NCBI RefSeq assembly: GCF_037023735.1
Contig: NZ_CP146069.1
Location: 847,501 to 911,500 of the forward strand
DNA from: Roseovarius sp. S88
GTDB lineage: Bacteria > Pseudomonadota > Alphaproteobacteria > Rhodobacterales > Rhodobacteraceae
DNA: 64,000 bases
Direction of reading: 5' to 3'
Shown here: positions 1-9,048 of the stretch, in pieces
Position numbering within the stretch: the stretch's first letter is position 1
Layout: every line of letters begins with the position of its first letter
Notes under the pieces: generated by a model
The model's database searches: none
What the model was told of the DNA's origin: nothing
What the model saw: only the letters and a program-made list of their open reading frames with translations
Program-made: the position numbers and the translations under genes

Positions 1-282
1 CGGCACGGCAAAGAGGCATTTCGCGCCTTTTGCGAACACATGAATCGGTGTTATCGCGAAGAGCTGACCGATATGGTGGTCTTTGAAGCCGAGGCGGGCC
101 GCCGTGCAGCGGCGGAATTTATTGTGAACGGCACTTATCTTGAGACCGACGAAGGGTTGCCCGTGGCCAAAGGGCAGACCTATCGCCTCCCGGCGGGGTC
201 GTTCTTTTCACTGACGGATGGAAAGATTTCCCGGGTCGTGACCTACTACAACCTCGCAGACTGGACGCGTCAGGTGTCATGA
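1..282 (+). CDS. NTF2-like / SnoaL-type protein, 5' truncated by window
   Basis: The reading frame is open from the first base, so the true start lies outside the window; the first internal ATG is at 40. About 93 residues are visible, ending in a segment typical of ketosteroid-isomerase-related NTF2 folds (a G-x-I-S-R-V-V-T-Y-Y-N pattern, where the last beta strand of the cone closes). Such small proteins are either isomerases/hydrolases of small hydrophobic molecules or binding proteins; no specific substrate can be inferred. Its TGA overlaps the ATG of the next gene (ATGATG), so it is probably translationally coupled to the thioredoxin-like gene. Fold-level call only. Confidence 0.6.
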   Translation, partial: RHGKEAFRAFCEHMNRCYREELTDMVVFEAEAGRRAAAEFIVNGTYLETDEGLPVAKGQTYRLPAGSFFSLTDGKISRVVTYYNLADWTRQVS

Positions 283-932
283 TGTGCAGGTTGGTTTTGC
301 TTTTCTGCCTGCTGTTTGGCGCATTGCCAAGCGCGGCGGGTGAGACCACACCCAAGCTTGACATCTTCCCGCAAGTCATTTCGAAAAGCTGCTATGGCGG
401 TCGTGCCGAGAGCTATGATGAATGCGGGGATCAGACACGGCATCTGGCAGACGCAAAGGTGCGGGCGGAGGAGACAGGCAAGACGGTTCTGGTCATGCTC
501 GGGGCCGAGTGGTGCATCTGGTGCCATGTGTTGAAGAACTACCTGAAGGGCGAGTCCGGGTTTTTCGAATACACGCTCGAAGGTAAGTCCGGGTACAACA
601 TGAACGAATTTGCCACTCAAGAGGACAAAGCGCAGGCCGCCGCGCTGGCTCGCTTTGCCGCCGAGAATTTTATTATTGCGGCGATTGAGGATCAGTATGC
701 CACAGGCGCGGACCGGGTTCTTGTGAAGACCGGGGCAGGGGGTGAGCTGATCAACTGGATCCCGTTTGTCTATGCACTGGATGCGCGAGGTCAGATGACC
801 GGGCGATTGCCCACGTTTCAGGAGCGCCCCGAGATGGAGCATCGGCGTGAAGGGGTGCTTTGGTACCGTGGTTATGATCGGGCCGTATTGCTGGAGGAGC
901 TGAAACACCTTCGCGATCAGGCGCAAAAATGA
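279..932 (+). CDS. secreted thioredoxin-fold protein
   Basis: 217 residues. An N-terminal signal peptide is evident (hydrophobic LVLLFCLLFGALPSAAG, probable cleavage near residue 20-21), so the protein should act in the periplasm. A thioredoxin-type active site W-C-I-W-C-H lies around residues 85-90 after a beta strand (TVLVMLGAEW), which suggests a dithiol oxidoreductase of the DUF255/thioredoxin-like group. An insertion-rich central region precedes the C-terminal strand VYALDARGQMTGRL. It overlaps the upstream NTF2-like gene and the downstream acetyltransferase by 4 bases each, so the three look co-transcribed. The substrate is unknown. Confidence 0.7.
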   Translation: MMCRLVLLFCLLFGALPSAAGETTPKLDIFPQVISKSCYGGRAESYDECGDQTRHLADAKVRAEETGKTVLVMLGAEWCIWCHVLKNYLKGESGFFEYTLEGKSGYNMNEFATQEDKAQAAALARFAAENFIIAAIEDQYATGADRVLVKTGAGGELINWIPFVYALDARGQMTGRLPTFQERPEMEHRREGVLWYRGYDRAVLLEELKHLRDQAQK

Positions 933-1525
933 GCCGGGCCATGATAGAGACACGTGTCCTGACCGGAGCCGCGCTTGATATGGCTCTGGATGATCTAGCG
1001 CAACTGAGGATCTCCGTCTTTCGCGACTGGCCTTATCTTTATGACGGCGATCTGGCCTATGAACGGAACTATCTGCAGACTTATCGGGACAGTGCGGACG
1101 CCATCCTGGTTGGTGCTTTTGACGGGGACCGTTTGGTGGGGGCATCGACGGGTACGCCGATGGTCGATCATGCCGAAGATTTTGCATCTGCGCTGAGTGG
1201 TGTTGGCATTGCTCTAAGTGACATCTTCTATTGCGCGGAAAGCGTGCTTTTGCCGGAGTATCGCGGCCATGGGGTGGGCCATGCGTTTTTCGATGCACGA
1301 GAGGCACATGCGCGTGGTCTTGGTTGCACGAATTCGGCGTTTTGTGGTGTGGTGCGACCGGTTGGTCATCCACTGAGGCCCACAGATCACAGGCCATTGG
1401 ACGGCTTTTGGCACAAGCGGGGATATGCGCCCGTGGAGGGGGCTGTGGCGCAGTATCGCTGGAAAGATATCGACCAGCCCGGTGAGACCGATCACGACCT
1501 TCAATTCTGGATGCGGGCGCTTTAA
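929..1525 (+). CDS. GNAT-family N-acetyltransferase
   Basis: 198 residues. The acetyl-CoA-binding motif A is visible as an S-V-L-L-P-E-Y-R-G-H-G-V-G-H-A-F-F stretch around residues 107-123 (canonical Q/R-x-x-G-x-G/A loop). The C-terminal part (GFWHKRGYAP) resembles the final strand and helix of GNAT domains. The acceptor substrate is not predictable. The start overlaps the stop of the thioredoxin-like gene (ATGA), and the 3' end overlaps by 4 bases the convergent racemase-family gene. Confidence 0.75.
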   Translation: MSRAMIETRVLTGAALDMALDDLAQLRISVFRDWPYLYDGDLAYERNYLQTYRDSADAILVGAFDGDRLVGASTGTPMVDHAEDFASALSGVGIALSDIFYCAESVLLPEYRGHGVGHAFFDAREAHARGLGCTNSAFCGVVRPVGHPLRPTDHRPLDGFWHKRGYAPVEGAVAQYRWKDIDQPGETDHDLQFWMRAL

Positions 1526-2304
1526 AAGTCCCGCAACAGACGTCCCAATCCGGGCAGCTTGTCGTTGACACCTGCCAATCGCAGACAGTCCCAAAGCATT
1601 GCCTGATTGGAACAGATCACGGGTTTTCCCAAGCTCTGTTCAATCTCATCCACCACCTCAAGACTGCGCAGCGCCCCGCAACTGAGCAGCACGGCATCCG
1701 CATCGGGATTATCAATCGCGCGGGCGTAGTCCTTTATATACTCTGGCGCCACACGCACCATTTCGGTGTCATAGTGAAGCCCCATGCCATGGGCTGACAA
1801 AACCTCAATACCTGCACCCGTCAGGTAGTCGACAACGGCGGCATTCAACGCATCGGTATAGGGGCTGCCAAGCACGATCTTTTTGGCTCCAATTGCTGCC
1901 AGTGCCTTGCGAACGCCGCCTGCCAGAGAGGTTGGGGTCGCGCCGGGCACGCCTTTGGTCAATTCCTCGCAGGTCTCCTGCTCGCCCACGGCAACGGTCC
2001 CAGAGGTGCAGGCAAAACAGATCACATCAAGCCCGTCATCGGGCAAAATGCGCTGGGCGGCTCCGGCCAAAGACCCGCGCACCTGAGCCAGGCTTTCGGT
2101 CGAGATTTCGCGCGGCATTGTTGCCCGGGCAAAGAACGCACCGACGCCCGTGGGCATGTGTCGGATCATATCCTCTTCGATGGTTTGCTCATTGGGGATC
2201 AAAACAAAACCGATCCGTGCGCGCGCATGCCGTCCTTCGTCCAGTCGGGGTGAGGCGGAAAGCAGTGCGTCTGCAAAAGTGTCAGGTGGTGTTCGCGGCG
2301 TCAT
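1522..2304 (-). CDS. Asp/Glu racemase / maleate cis-trans isomerase family protein
   Basis: 260 residues. The two catalytic-type cysteines of the Asp/Glu/hydantoin racemase superfamily are both present: C96/C99 in a C-F-A-C-T-S-G-T motif and C209 in L-S-C-G-A-L-R. The overall layout is closest to maleate cis-trans isomerase and arylmalonate decarboxylase relatives, which act on small dicarboxylates. It is transcribed alone on the minus strand. The upstream 200 bases (2305-2506) separate it from the divergent Hint-domain gene and must hold both promoters. Substrate assignment would be guesswork. Confidence 0.7.
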   Translation of the reverse strand: MTPRTPPDTFADALLSASPRLDEGRHARARIGFVLIPNEQTIEEDMIRHMPTGVGAFFARATMPREISTESLAQVRGSLAGAAQRILPDDGLDVICFACTSGTVAVGEQETCEELTKGVPGATPTSLAGGVRKALAAIGAKKIVLGSPYTDALNAAVVDYLTGAGIEVLSAHGMGLHYDTEMVRVAPEYIKDYARAIDNPDADAVLLSCGALRSLEVVDEIEQSLGKPVICSNQAMLWDCLRLAGVNDKLPGLGRLLRDF

Positions 2305-2506
2305 GTTTGGCTGTTCCCTGAATAATTTACGTTAGGTTACACCTCGCGGGTGCCAGCTCCAAAGACCAATTTTCCAAGCGTTCTGTGTCTTTGCTGCATG
2401 ACACAGCGCAACTTTGTTTCTCCGAAGTAAATTCAGGACTTCCCAGAGCGAATCACTTTTGTTAACCTTTTGGACAATAAAAAAATAAAAGGCAGGCATT
2501 CAGGTA

Positions 2507-3570
2507 ATGGAAACGAGCTTTCGTGGCACGTTTGTTATCTCCTGGTCGCAAACAGAAATAGACGGTCTAGGCGGGGCTCCTGTTGGGGCTTTGACCGTTG
2601 GGGCGACATGGTTGTGGCGTGGGGATAGCGTACGTGTGGATGGACCAAGCGGCGTTTTGCGGCTTGAGAAAACAGAACATGATGACGCGCGGCGCAAATG
2701 CGCAGCTAAAATGGTCAGGCGGCTGGTCACTGCGGCCAGGACAAACACGACACAATTGGAGACAATAACTGTCGGCGACACGCTGACCGACAGTTGTTTT
2801 GTCGTCACCAACGGGATCAAGAGCTATACGGTCACCGTGATCGAGGTCGGCGGCGGGGCGCAGCCTTTGCTGATGTTCCTTGACGATGTGCCGCCACACG
2901 AGACCGAGATGTGGGTTGTGCATCACGCATTGCAGCAAACCAAACAGACCGCGCAGGGCACCGAAGAGGGGGTGTGATCTGCTTCACGCCGGGCACGCGG
3001 ATTGAAACGCCTGAAGGTCCACGGCTGGTCGAAGAACTGCGCGAAGGCGATTTTGTGCAGACCAAGGATAATGGTGCGCAAGAGGTTCAGTGGATCGGAA
3101 GCCGCAGGATGAGCGGCGCGCGGCTTTTTGCGATGCCGCATTTGCGCCCAGTGCGCATCCGACCCGGCGCTCTGGGACCGGATCGCCCGGATGCCGAGCT
3201 TTTGGTCAGCCCGGAACATCGCATGGTTCTGCAGGGTGATGTGGCGCGTGCGCTTTTCAACACGCCCGAAGTGCTGGTGGCGGCGCGGGATCTGGTGAAT
3301 GACCGGTCCATTCTCGTCGATCTGGCGGTGCGCGAAGTGACCTATGTCCACATCCTTTTGTCACGGCATCAGATCCTTTGGGCCAATGGCGTGGAAACCG
3401 AAAGCTTCCACCCTGCCAGCGCGGCCCTCTCGGCACTCGATCTAGAGGACCGGCGTCGGCTTCTTGAAATTAACCCGACTTTCGAGTTCGACCCGCAATC
3501 TTATGGGGCCTTTGCACGGCGCAGCTTAACGAGGTCCGAGACGGCCATTTTGCTGCACGAAGCGTCTTAA
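2507..3570 (+). CDS. Hint-domain (Hedgehog/intein-type) protein, frameshifted
   Basis: Two overlapping frames together match the layout of a common Rhodobacterales Hint-domain protein of about 350 residues. The first frame (2507-2977) gives a 156-residue N-terminal domain; the second (entered near 2971) carries the Hint_2 domain, beginning at G-G-V-I-C-F-T-P-G-T-R-I with the conserved nucleophilic Cys, followed by L-V-S-P-E-H-R and the downstream W-A-N-G-V-E-T-E-S-F-H-P motif. The frame is lost in a run of five G (2968-2972); one extra G would restore a single protein reading EEGGVICFTPG. The same type of lesion occurs in four other genes here, so a base-calling error is likeliest, although -1 frameshifting is formally possible. 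Biological role unknown; such proteins are often thought to be autoprocessed. Confidence 0.8.
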
Positions 3571-3590
3571 CATCTACAGATTCGAAACGG

Positions 3591-3624
3591 CCCGGGCGGC
3601 TCAAAAACCGCGCCGGGCGTTTTC
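3591..3624. terminator. bidirectional terminator between Hint gene and dctM
   Basis: A GC-rich stem (CCCGGGCGG at 3591-3599 with CCGCGCCGGG at 3608-3617) is followed by a short T run on the plus strand. It sits between two convergent genes. Seen directly; function inferred. Confidence 0.65.
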
Positions 3625-5000
3625 TATTTCGTTATGATCTCAGGTCCCATCAGCGTATTCGGCAGGAAGGTCGAGATCGCTGGGATGTAGGTGACCATGA
3701 TCAGGAACACGAAGAGCACCGCGAGGAAGGGCAGGGCGGCGCGGACCACCGCCATCATCGGCATTCCGGCGACGCCGGACGTCACGAATAGGTTCAGGCC
3801 CACAGGTGGCGTGATCATCCCGATCTCCATGTTCACCACCATGATGATGCCAAGGTGAATGGGGTCGATCCCAAGCTCGATGGCAATGGGAAAGACCAGC
3901 GGTGCGACGATGACCAGTAGCCCCGAAGGTTCCATGAACTGCCCGCCAATCAGCAGGATCACGTTGACCACCACCAGGAACATCACCGGCCCAAAGCCCG
4001 CATCCAACATTGCCCCGGCGATCTGTTGTGGGATTTGTTCGTCTGTCAGCACGTGTTTGAGGATCAGCGCATTGGCAATCACGAAAAGAAGCGTGACCGT
4101 CAGCTTGCCTGCCTCAAAGAGCGTGTTTTTCGTGTCTGGGTGGAAGAATACCGTGAGCAATGCTTGCGGCGCACGCAGCAGGCTTTTGTTCCTGGCGTCC
4201 CCATCGGTCGCGAGCGGCCCCATGTCTTTGTAGACAAAACTTGCGATGAAGAAGGAATAGACCGCCGCGACGGCTGCTGCCTCGGTCGGGGTGAAAATCC
4301 CGCCATAGATGCCACCCAGAATGATGACGATCAGGAACAGACCCCAGGCGGCCTCTCGGCCGGCCTCAAAGATTTCGCCCCAACCGCGCCATTCGCCCTT
4401 GGGCAGGTTCTTGACCTTGGCCATGACGTAGATGGTGATCATCAGCATGAGGCCTGCCATCAATCCGGGGATCACACCGGCGAGGAACATGCGCCCGACC
4501 GACACCTCAACCGCGGCGGCGTAAACCACCATCACGATCGAGGGCGGGATCAGGATTCCAAGTGTGCCCGCGTTACAGATCACACCGGCGGCGAATTCTT
4601 TGGTGTAGCCCACCTGTCGCATACCGGCGATGACGATTGTCCCGATGGCCACCACGGTGGCCGGCGACGAGCCGGACAGCGCGGCGAAAAGCATACAGGC
4701 AAAGACGCCGGCGATGGCCAAGCCGCCGGGCAGGTGCCCGACACAGGCGATGGAAAACCGGATGATCCTTTGAGCGACGCCACCCGTGGTCATGAAGCTG
4801 GAGGCGAGAATGAAGAACGGGATGGCCAGCAGGGTGAAGTGACCCTCAAAAGCCTCAAACAGCGTCTGAGCAATCGAAGCCAGTGATGAGTCCGAGTACC
4901 AGAGCAGGAACAAGGTCGAGCTGAGGCCAAGTGAGACCGCGATGGGCACACCGATCAGCAGAAGACCAATCACCATGCAGAAGAGAAGGGCGACTTCCAT
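3624..5000 (-). CDS. dctM: TRAP transporter large permease DctM
   Basis: 458 residues, a very hydrophobic protein with about 12 predicted membrane spans, the standard size and layout for the DctM/TRAP large permease that carries out sodium-driven uptake in the inner membrane. Recognisable segments include LPFLAVLFVFLIMVTYIPAI near the C terminus and the G-I-L-I-P-P-S-I-V-M-V-V-Y loop. The start codon overlaps the dctQ stop (TAATG), so it is translationally coupled as the last gene of dctPQM. The family, together with the DctP sequence, points to C4-dicarboxylates (malate, fumarate, succinate), but other TRAP substrates cannot be excluded from sequence alone. Confidence 0.88.
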   Translation of the reverse strand: MEVALLFCMVIGLLLIGVPIAVSLGLSSTLFLLWYSDSSLASIAQTLFEAFEGHFTLLAIPFFILASSFMTTGGVAQRIIRFSIACVGHLPGGLAIAGVFACMLFAALSGSSPATVVAIGTIVIAGMRQVGYTKEFAAGVICNAGTLGILIPPSIVMVVYAAAVEVSVGRMFLAGVIPGLMAGLMLMITIYVMAKVKNLPKGEWRGWGEIFEAGREAAWGLFLIVIILGGIYGGIFTPTEAAAVAAVYSFFIASFVYKDMGPLATDGDARNKSLLRAPQALLTVFFHPDTKNTLFEAGKLTVTLLFVIANALILKHVLTDEQIPQQIAGAMLDAGFGPVMFLVVVNVILLIGGQFMEPSGLLVIVAPLVFPIAIELGIDPIHLGIIMVVNMEIGMITPPVGLNLFVTSGVAGMPMMAVVRAALPFLAVLFVFLIMVTYIPAISTFLPNTLMGPEIITK

Positions 5001-5677
5001 TATTTCTCTCCCTCATGGCTTGAACGAATTTCTTCCAGCTCATCCTCTACTTCGTGGCTGGCCACAAGCCGGTCCGTGTCCCCGCGCCAGATGGCCAGCG
5101 AGGCTTGCAGGAAGCGGATGGTCAAAAGCAGCATCGACACTGGCATGACGATATAGGGAACCACCTTGGGAAGCTTTTCGTAGGACTCGCCGTAGTTGAT
5201 CATGTCCTCAAGAAACTTGAAGGCCGAGATCATCGGGACGTCCTGGACCTCGTAGAACGACTGAGAGCGCGCATCGAGGTTCAAACCGGTCGGGAACCAG
5301 CGCCCGGATGTGGGCGGCAGGTCGGCAAAAACGGCCCAGTAGTCATAGGAGCCTTTGAGCAGCAGGAAGGAAAACGCCAGACAGCAGGCTGCCGATATCA
5401 GGCCCAGTGTCTTGCGCGCGCCGGGCGACACCATGTTGATGATCGCATCCACACCGAGGTGGGAGCTTTTCTTGACGGCGTAAGACGCCCCCAGAAGCAC
5501 CAGCCAGGCAAACATGAACACTGTCAGCTCAAGTGCCCACAGGATGTTGGAATTGAACACAAACCGCGCCACCACGTTGGCGAAGGTCACCACTGTCATC
5601 AGACCCAGGAGCACCGCGATTATGGTTTCCTCTATCTGGTCTGTGAAACTTTTGTTGCTGGGTGCGTGAGCTGTCAT
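5000..5677 (-). CDS. dctQ: TRAP transporter small permease DctQ
   Basis: 225 residues from the ATG at 5677, chosen because a strong GGAGGGGG ribosome site precedes it; the frame stays open upstream without such a site. Four hydrophobic segments fit the DctQ fold, and there is a long loop between spans 3 and 4, which is a feature of the C4-dicarboxylate DctQ type and longer than in most small permeases. It pairs with DctM to form the membrane complex. It lies 82 bases after dctP, in the order periplasmic protein - small permease - large permease. Confidence 0.85.
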   Translation of the reverse strand: MTAHAPSNKSFTDQIEETIIAVLLGLMTVVTFANVVARFVFNSNILWALELTVFMFAWLVLLGASYAVKKSSHLGVDAIINMVSPGARKTLGLISAACCLAFSFLLLKGSYDYWAVFADLPPTSGRWFPTGLNLDARSQSFYEVQDVPMISAFKFLEDMINYGESYEKLPKVVPYIVMPVSMLLLTIRFLQASLAIWRGDTDRLVASHEVEDELEEIRSSHEGEK

Positions 5678-5759
5678 CTGTCCCCCTCCGGCAAGTGCTT
5701 GCAAAATGGGCGGACCATCGGGTGTGGCCCGCCCATTTTCGTATCAGTTCAAGCGCAGT

Positions 5760-6764
5760 TTAGCTTTGCGCTTCGTTGATCGCTTGGGCTGCGTCGATGT
5801 TTTCCTGACCGACATCGTCCTTGAACTTGTCCCAGACAGGTTTCATCACTTCGACCCATTTCGCACGTTGCTCAGGTGTCAGTGTGCGCACCACGCCACC
5901 AGCGTCTATGACGGCTTGTTTGGCTTCGGCGTTGACCTTGGTGGATTCGGCATTCCGGGTCTCGGTCACCTCGGCAAGAATGGTCAGGAACTGATCCCGG
6001 ACGTCAGGCTCAAGGCTGTCGAGCCAGTCCACGGATGTCACAACCAGATAGTCGATGATGCCGTGATTGGTCTCGGTGATGCCGTCCTGCACCTCAAAGA
6101 ACTTCTTGCCGTAGATGTTGGACCAGGTGTTCTCCTGTCCATCCACGGTGCCCTGCTGCAGACCACCATAGACCTCGGAGAAGGCCATTTTCTGCGGGTT
6201 ACCACCGATGGCTTCCATCTGAGCCACAAGCACATCCGAGGATTGAACGCGGAACTTCAGGCCATTGGCGTCCGTGGGCTCAACCAGCGGCACATTGGCC
6301 GACATTTGCTTCATGCCATTATGCCAATAGGCCAACCCTTGCAGGCCACGGCGCTGCATGCTGTCGAGGAGTGCCTGACCGGAGTCAGAGGCCTGGAATG
6401 CGTCGACGGCGTTGATGTCGTTGAACATGAAGGGCAGGTCAAAGATACGGAACTGCTTGGTGAATTTTTCAAACTTCGACAAAGACGGTGCGGCGAGTTG
6501 CACGTCGCCTTGCAGCAAGGCTTCCAGTACTTTGTTGTCGTTGTACAAGGTCGAGTTCGGGAACACCTCCATGCACATCTTGCCGTCCATTTCCGCGTTG
6601 ACGCGTTCTTGCAGCAAAGAGGCGGCGATGCCCTTGGGGTGTTTATCGGTGTTGGTCACGTGGCTGAACTTGACGACGAATTCGCCATCATCGCAGGCCG
6701 CATGTACGGCCCCAGCCGATACGGTCAGTGCGATAGCCGCTGTGACAGCAGACAGAAACTTCAT
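5760..6764 (-). CDS. dctP: TRAP transporter C4-dicarboxylate-binding protein DctP
   Basis: 334 residues. A 22-residue signal peptide ending AGAVHA precedes the mature domain, so the protein is periplasmic. The start at 6764 is set by a GGGAGGA site at 6771-6777. Family hallmarks are seen: VKFSHVTNTDKHPKG near the mature N terminus, LKFRVQSSDVLVAQMEAIG (containing the Arg that contacts the substrate carboxylate) and QQGTVDGQENTWSNIY. The likeness to the Rhodobacter DctP group supports C4-dicarboxylate binding. The upstream region carries two DctD-type palindromes, which agrees with this substrate. Confidence 0.88.
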   Translation of the reverse strand: MKFLSAVTAAIALTVSAGAVHAACDDGEFVVKFSHVTNTDKHPKGIAASLLQERVNAEMDGKMCMEVFPNSTLYNDNKVLEALLQGDVQLAAPSLSKFEKFTKQFRIFDLPFMFNDINAVDAFQASDSGQALLDSMQRRGLQGLAYWHNGMKQMSANVPLVEPTDANGLKFRVQSSDVLVAQMEAIGGNPQKMAFSEVYGGLQQGTVDGQENTWSNIYGKKFFEVQDGITETNHGIIDYLVVTSVDWLDSLEPDVRDQFLTILAEVTETRNAESTKVNAEAKQAVIDAGGVVRTLTPEQRAKWVEVMKPVWDKFKDDVGQENIDAAQAINEAQS

Positions 6765-6929
6765 GAGGTATCCTCCCAAATAAACTGAGACGTTTCAGTT
6801 GATGCGCAAAGGCGCAGTGCGGCTATGGTCATCAGGCGGGACGGTCATCTCAAGTTTTTGTTACCAGGTTAAGTGATTAAAGAATAAAAACACATATTAA
6901 CAAATGCTTAGAACTAGTTTGAACCTGTG

Positions 6930-7002
6930 TGTGCGGCGGGAAATTGTGAAACTGTGCGAGAAACCGCACGGCAAATCGACGAATTGTGCGGAAAACCGCA
7001 CA
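6930..7002 (-). promoter_or_regulatory. tandem dct operator sites (DctD-like UAS)
   Basis: A perfect 7-4-7 inverted repeat, TGTGCGG aaaa CCGCACA, lies at 6985-7002. A near-perfect copy (TGTGCGA gaaa CCGCACG) lies at 6953-6970, 32 bases away (about three helical turns), and a further half-site TGTGCGG is at 6930-6936. The palindrome agrees with tandem DctD sites known upstream of rhizobial dctA, so I infer activation of dctPQM by a DctD-type regulator; the dctBD/dctSR genes are not in this window. I could not find a convincing -24/-12 sigma-54 element. Confidence 0.7.
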
Positions 7003-7004
7003 GC

Positions 7005-7022
7005 ACCTGAGATATCTCAGGT
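7005..7022. promoter_or_regulatory. 18-bp perfect palindrome, probable operator
   Basis: ACCTGAGATATCTCAGGT is a perfect palindrome with no spacer, immediately beside the dct operator array and about 50 bases upstream of the rpsD -35 element. It is unlike the TGTGCGG sites, so it would bind a different dimeric regulator. Which gene it controls is unknown. Confidence 0.5.
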
Positions 7023-7075
7023 AACGTTTGTGCCCTGATTCCTGATATATGCCTGACGATCCGTGTCTTGCTGTG

Positions 7076-7103
7076 TTGACACCACGACCAGCCCTTGTAT
7101 AAG
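7076..7103 (+). promoter_or_regulatory. sigma-70 promoter of rpsD
   Basis: TTGACA (7076-7081), a 16-base spacer, and TATAAG (7098-7103) form a near-consensus housekeeping promoter about 105 bases upstream of the rpsD start. The remaining 6765-7075 stretch holds the dct regulatory sites and no gene. Confidence 0.75.
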
Positions 7104-7209
7104 CGCGCCTTCATTGGTGTTGGTGGCCCCCGCAAGGGGATACCTGTCGGCCCGGCCAAATCCGGGACAAGGACAACGCCCTCTCGAAACACGAAGAGGA
7201 GATCAGTCG

Positions 7210-7830
7210 ATGACAAAGAGAACGGCTGCCAAGTACAAAATCGACCGCCGGATGGGCGAAAATATCTGGGGTCGTCCGAAATCCCCGGTCAACCGTCGTG
7301 AATATGGCCCCGGCCAGCATGGTCAGCGCCGCAAGGCAAAGATTTCTGACTTTGGTCTGCAGTTGCGCGCCAAGCAAAAGCTGAAAGGCTATTATGGCGA
7401 TCTGACTGAAAAGCAATTCCGCCGCATCTTCCGCGATGCCGAGCGAGCAAAAGGCGACACAGGCGAACTGCTCGTTGGTCTGTTGGAGCGCCGTCTTGAC
7501 GCGGTTGTCTATCGCGCGAAATTTGTTCCGACGATTTTTGCCGCTCGTCAGTTTGTGAACCACAAGCATGTGCGCGTGAACGGGCAAGTTGTGAACATTC
7601 CGTCCTACCGCGTGAAGGAAGGCGACGTGATCGAAGTGCGTGATCGCTCCAAGCAACTGGCAATCGTGCTAGAGGCGGCTCAGCTGCCTGAGCGTGATGT
7701 GCCGGATTACCTTGACGTGGACCATTCGAAAATGACTGCAACTTTCGTCCGCACTCCGGGCCTCGGCGACGTGCCGTATCCGGTGATGATGGAGCCGAAC
7801 CTCGTCATCGAATTCTACGCGCAGAACTAA
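7210..7830 (+). CDS. rpsD: 30S ribosomal protein S4
   Basis: 206 residues, the usual length. The N terminus ([20 protein letters not shown]) and the S4 RNA-binding domain ([20 protein letters not shown] followed by [13 protein letters not shown], about residues 95-155) are typical of alphaproteobacterial S4, which nucleates 30S assembly on 16S rRNA. The frame is open upstream to 7063, but the ATG at 7210 with a preceding GAAGAGGAG site gives the family N terminus. It is monocistronic: a strong promoter lies upstream and a terminator directly downstream. Confidence 0.97.
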   Translation: MTKRTAAKYKIDRRMGENIWGRPKSPVNRREYGPGQHGQRRKAKISDFGLQLRAKQKLKGYYGDLTEKQFRRIFRDAERAKGDTGELLVGLLERRLDAVVYRAKFVPTIFAARQFVNHKHVRVNGQVVNIPSYRVKEGDVIEVRDRSKQLAIVLEAAQLPERDVPDYLDVDHSKMTATFVRTPGLGDVPYPVMMEPNLVIEFYAQN

Positions 7831-7852
7831 CCCGTTCTGCATAAAGTTAGAG

Positions 7853-7884
7853 AGGCCGCGACGGGGACCCGCCGCGGCCTTTTT
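7853..7884 (+). terminator. rpsD intrinsic terminator
   Basis: AGGCCGCG (7853-7860) pairs with CGCGGCCT (7873-7880), and further pairing is possible inside (CGGG/CCCG). The stem ends in a run of five T (7880-7884), 20 bases after the rpsD stop. Confidence 0.88.
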
Positions 7885-7947
7885 CCTGTGTGAAAGGGAT
7901 GGTCAAGGCGGGAGACGCTGGCTAGAACACCCCGCAGGGAGAGACCA

Positions 7948-9048
7948 ATGACCAAAATCATGCCACAGTCCGGAATCCTTGAGATTGCGCCCTATGTCGG
8001 GGGCGCGAGCCATGTCGAGGGTGTCGCGAACGTGATCAAGCTCAGCTCGAACGAAAATCCGTTTGGGCCAAGCGATGCCGCGAAAGAGGCTTTTCGGCGC
8101 GCGGCACATGAGCTGCACCGCTATCCGTCGACGGATCATGCCGCATTGCGTAGCGCAATTGCCGAGGTGCATGGCCTGAACAGTGATCAGATCGTTTGCG
8201 GCGTGGGCAGTGACGAGATCCTGTCGCTTCTGTGTCAGGCCTATGCCGGGCCGGGGGATGAGGTTATCCATACCGAACACGGGTTTGCCATCTACAAAAT
8301 CGCCGCCCTGGCCAACGGGGCGGCCCCTGTTGAGGTGCCGGAGCGCGAACGGGTGACGGACGTTGATGCCATTCTTGCGGCGTGCACGGATGCAACCAGG
8401 CTTGTCTTCATCGCCAACCCCAACAACCCTACGGGTACAATGATCGGTGAGGCGGAACTGGCGCGGCTGGCGGATGGATTGCCGCCACAGGCGATGCTGG
8501 TGATCGACGGGGCCTATGCAGAATATGTTGATGGCTACGATGGCGGCGCGTCGCTTGTCGAGACCCGCGAGAATGTCGTGATGACGCGCACGTTCTCCAA
8601 ACTTTATGGCTTGGGTGGCCTGCGCGTGGGCTGGGGCTATGCGCCTACGCCTGTGATTGATGTTATCAACCGTATTCGTGGCCCCTTCAACCTCAGTCAG
8701 GCGGCCTTGGTCACGGCCGAGGCCGCTGTGCGCGACAAAGCTTGGGCCGAAAAATGCCGTTCTGAAAACACACGGCTGCGTGCCTGGCTGGCCGAGGCCC
8801 TTGCCGAGCACGGCGTCGTCTCGGACACCTCTACCGCCAATTTCGTGCTGGCGCGCTTTGCCGACCGGGCACAGGCAGAAGCCTGCGACACCTACCTTCA
8901 GGCCTCTGGTCTCATTGTGCGCCGTGTGGCGGGGTATAACCTGCCGCAGTGTCTGCGCATAACGGTGGGCGATGAACCAAGCTGTCGCAGAGTGGCCCAT
9001 GCGATTGGGCAGTTCATGGGTGCAGGGGCACCCGGAGGCCAAACATGA
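7948..9048 (+). CDS. hisC: histidinol-phosphate / aromatic aminotransferase
   Basis: 366 residues, a class I/II PLP-dependent aminotransferase. The PLP lysine lies in [15 protein letters not shown] and the cofactor contacts in [11 protein letters not shown], both typical of HisC. The start follows a GGGAGAG site. It overlaps the prephenate dehydrogenase gene by 4 bases. This neighbour suggests that the enzyme may also serve as an aromatic aminotransferase (phenylalanine/tyrosine synthesis), as is known for several HisC relatives; the sequence alone does not decide between the two substrates. Confidence 0.88.
   Translation: MTKIMPQSGILEIAPYVGGASHVEGVANVIKLSSNENPFGPSDAAKEAFRRAAHELHRYPSTDHAALRSAIAEVHGLNSDQIVCGVGSDEILSLLCQAYAGPGDEVIHTEHGFAIYKIAALANGAAPVEVPERERVTDVDAILAACTDATRLVFIANPNNPTGTMIGEAELARLADGLPPQAMLVIDGAYAEYVDGYDGGASLVETRENVVMTRTFSKLYGLGGLRVGWGYAPTPVIDVINRIRGPFNLSQAALVTAEAAVRDKAWAEKCRSENTRLRAWLAEALAEHGVVSDTSTANFVLARFADRAQAEACDTYLQASGLIVRRVAGYNLPQCLRITVGDEPSCRRVAHAIGQFMGAGAPGGQT

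Noticed and set aside
270..1571. 433-codon minus-strand open frame
   Set aside because: Antisense shadow of two well-supported plus-strand genes; low-complexity, no family features.
4026..4886. 286-codon plus-strand frame inside dctM
   Set aside because: Shadow of the TRAP permease; His/Asp/Gly-rich composition typical of antisense frames.
6790..6830. Sigma-54 promoter for dctP (CCGCAC...TTTGC on the minus strand)
   Set aside because: The GG-to-GC spacing is about two bases too long and the GG is not present.
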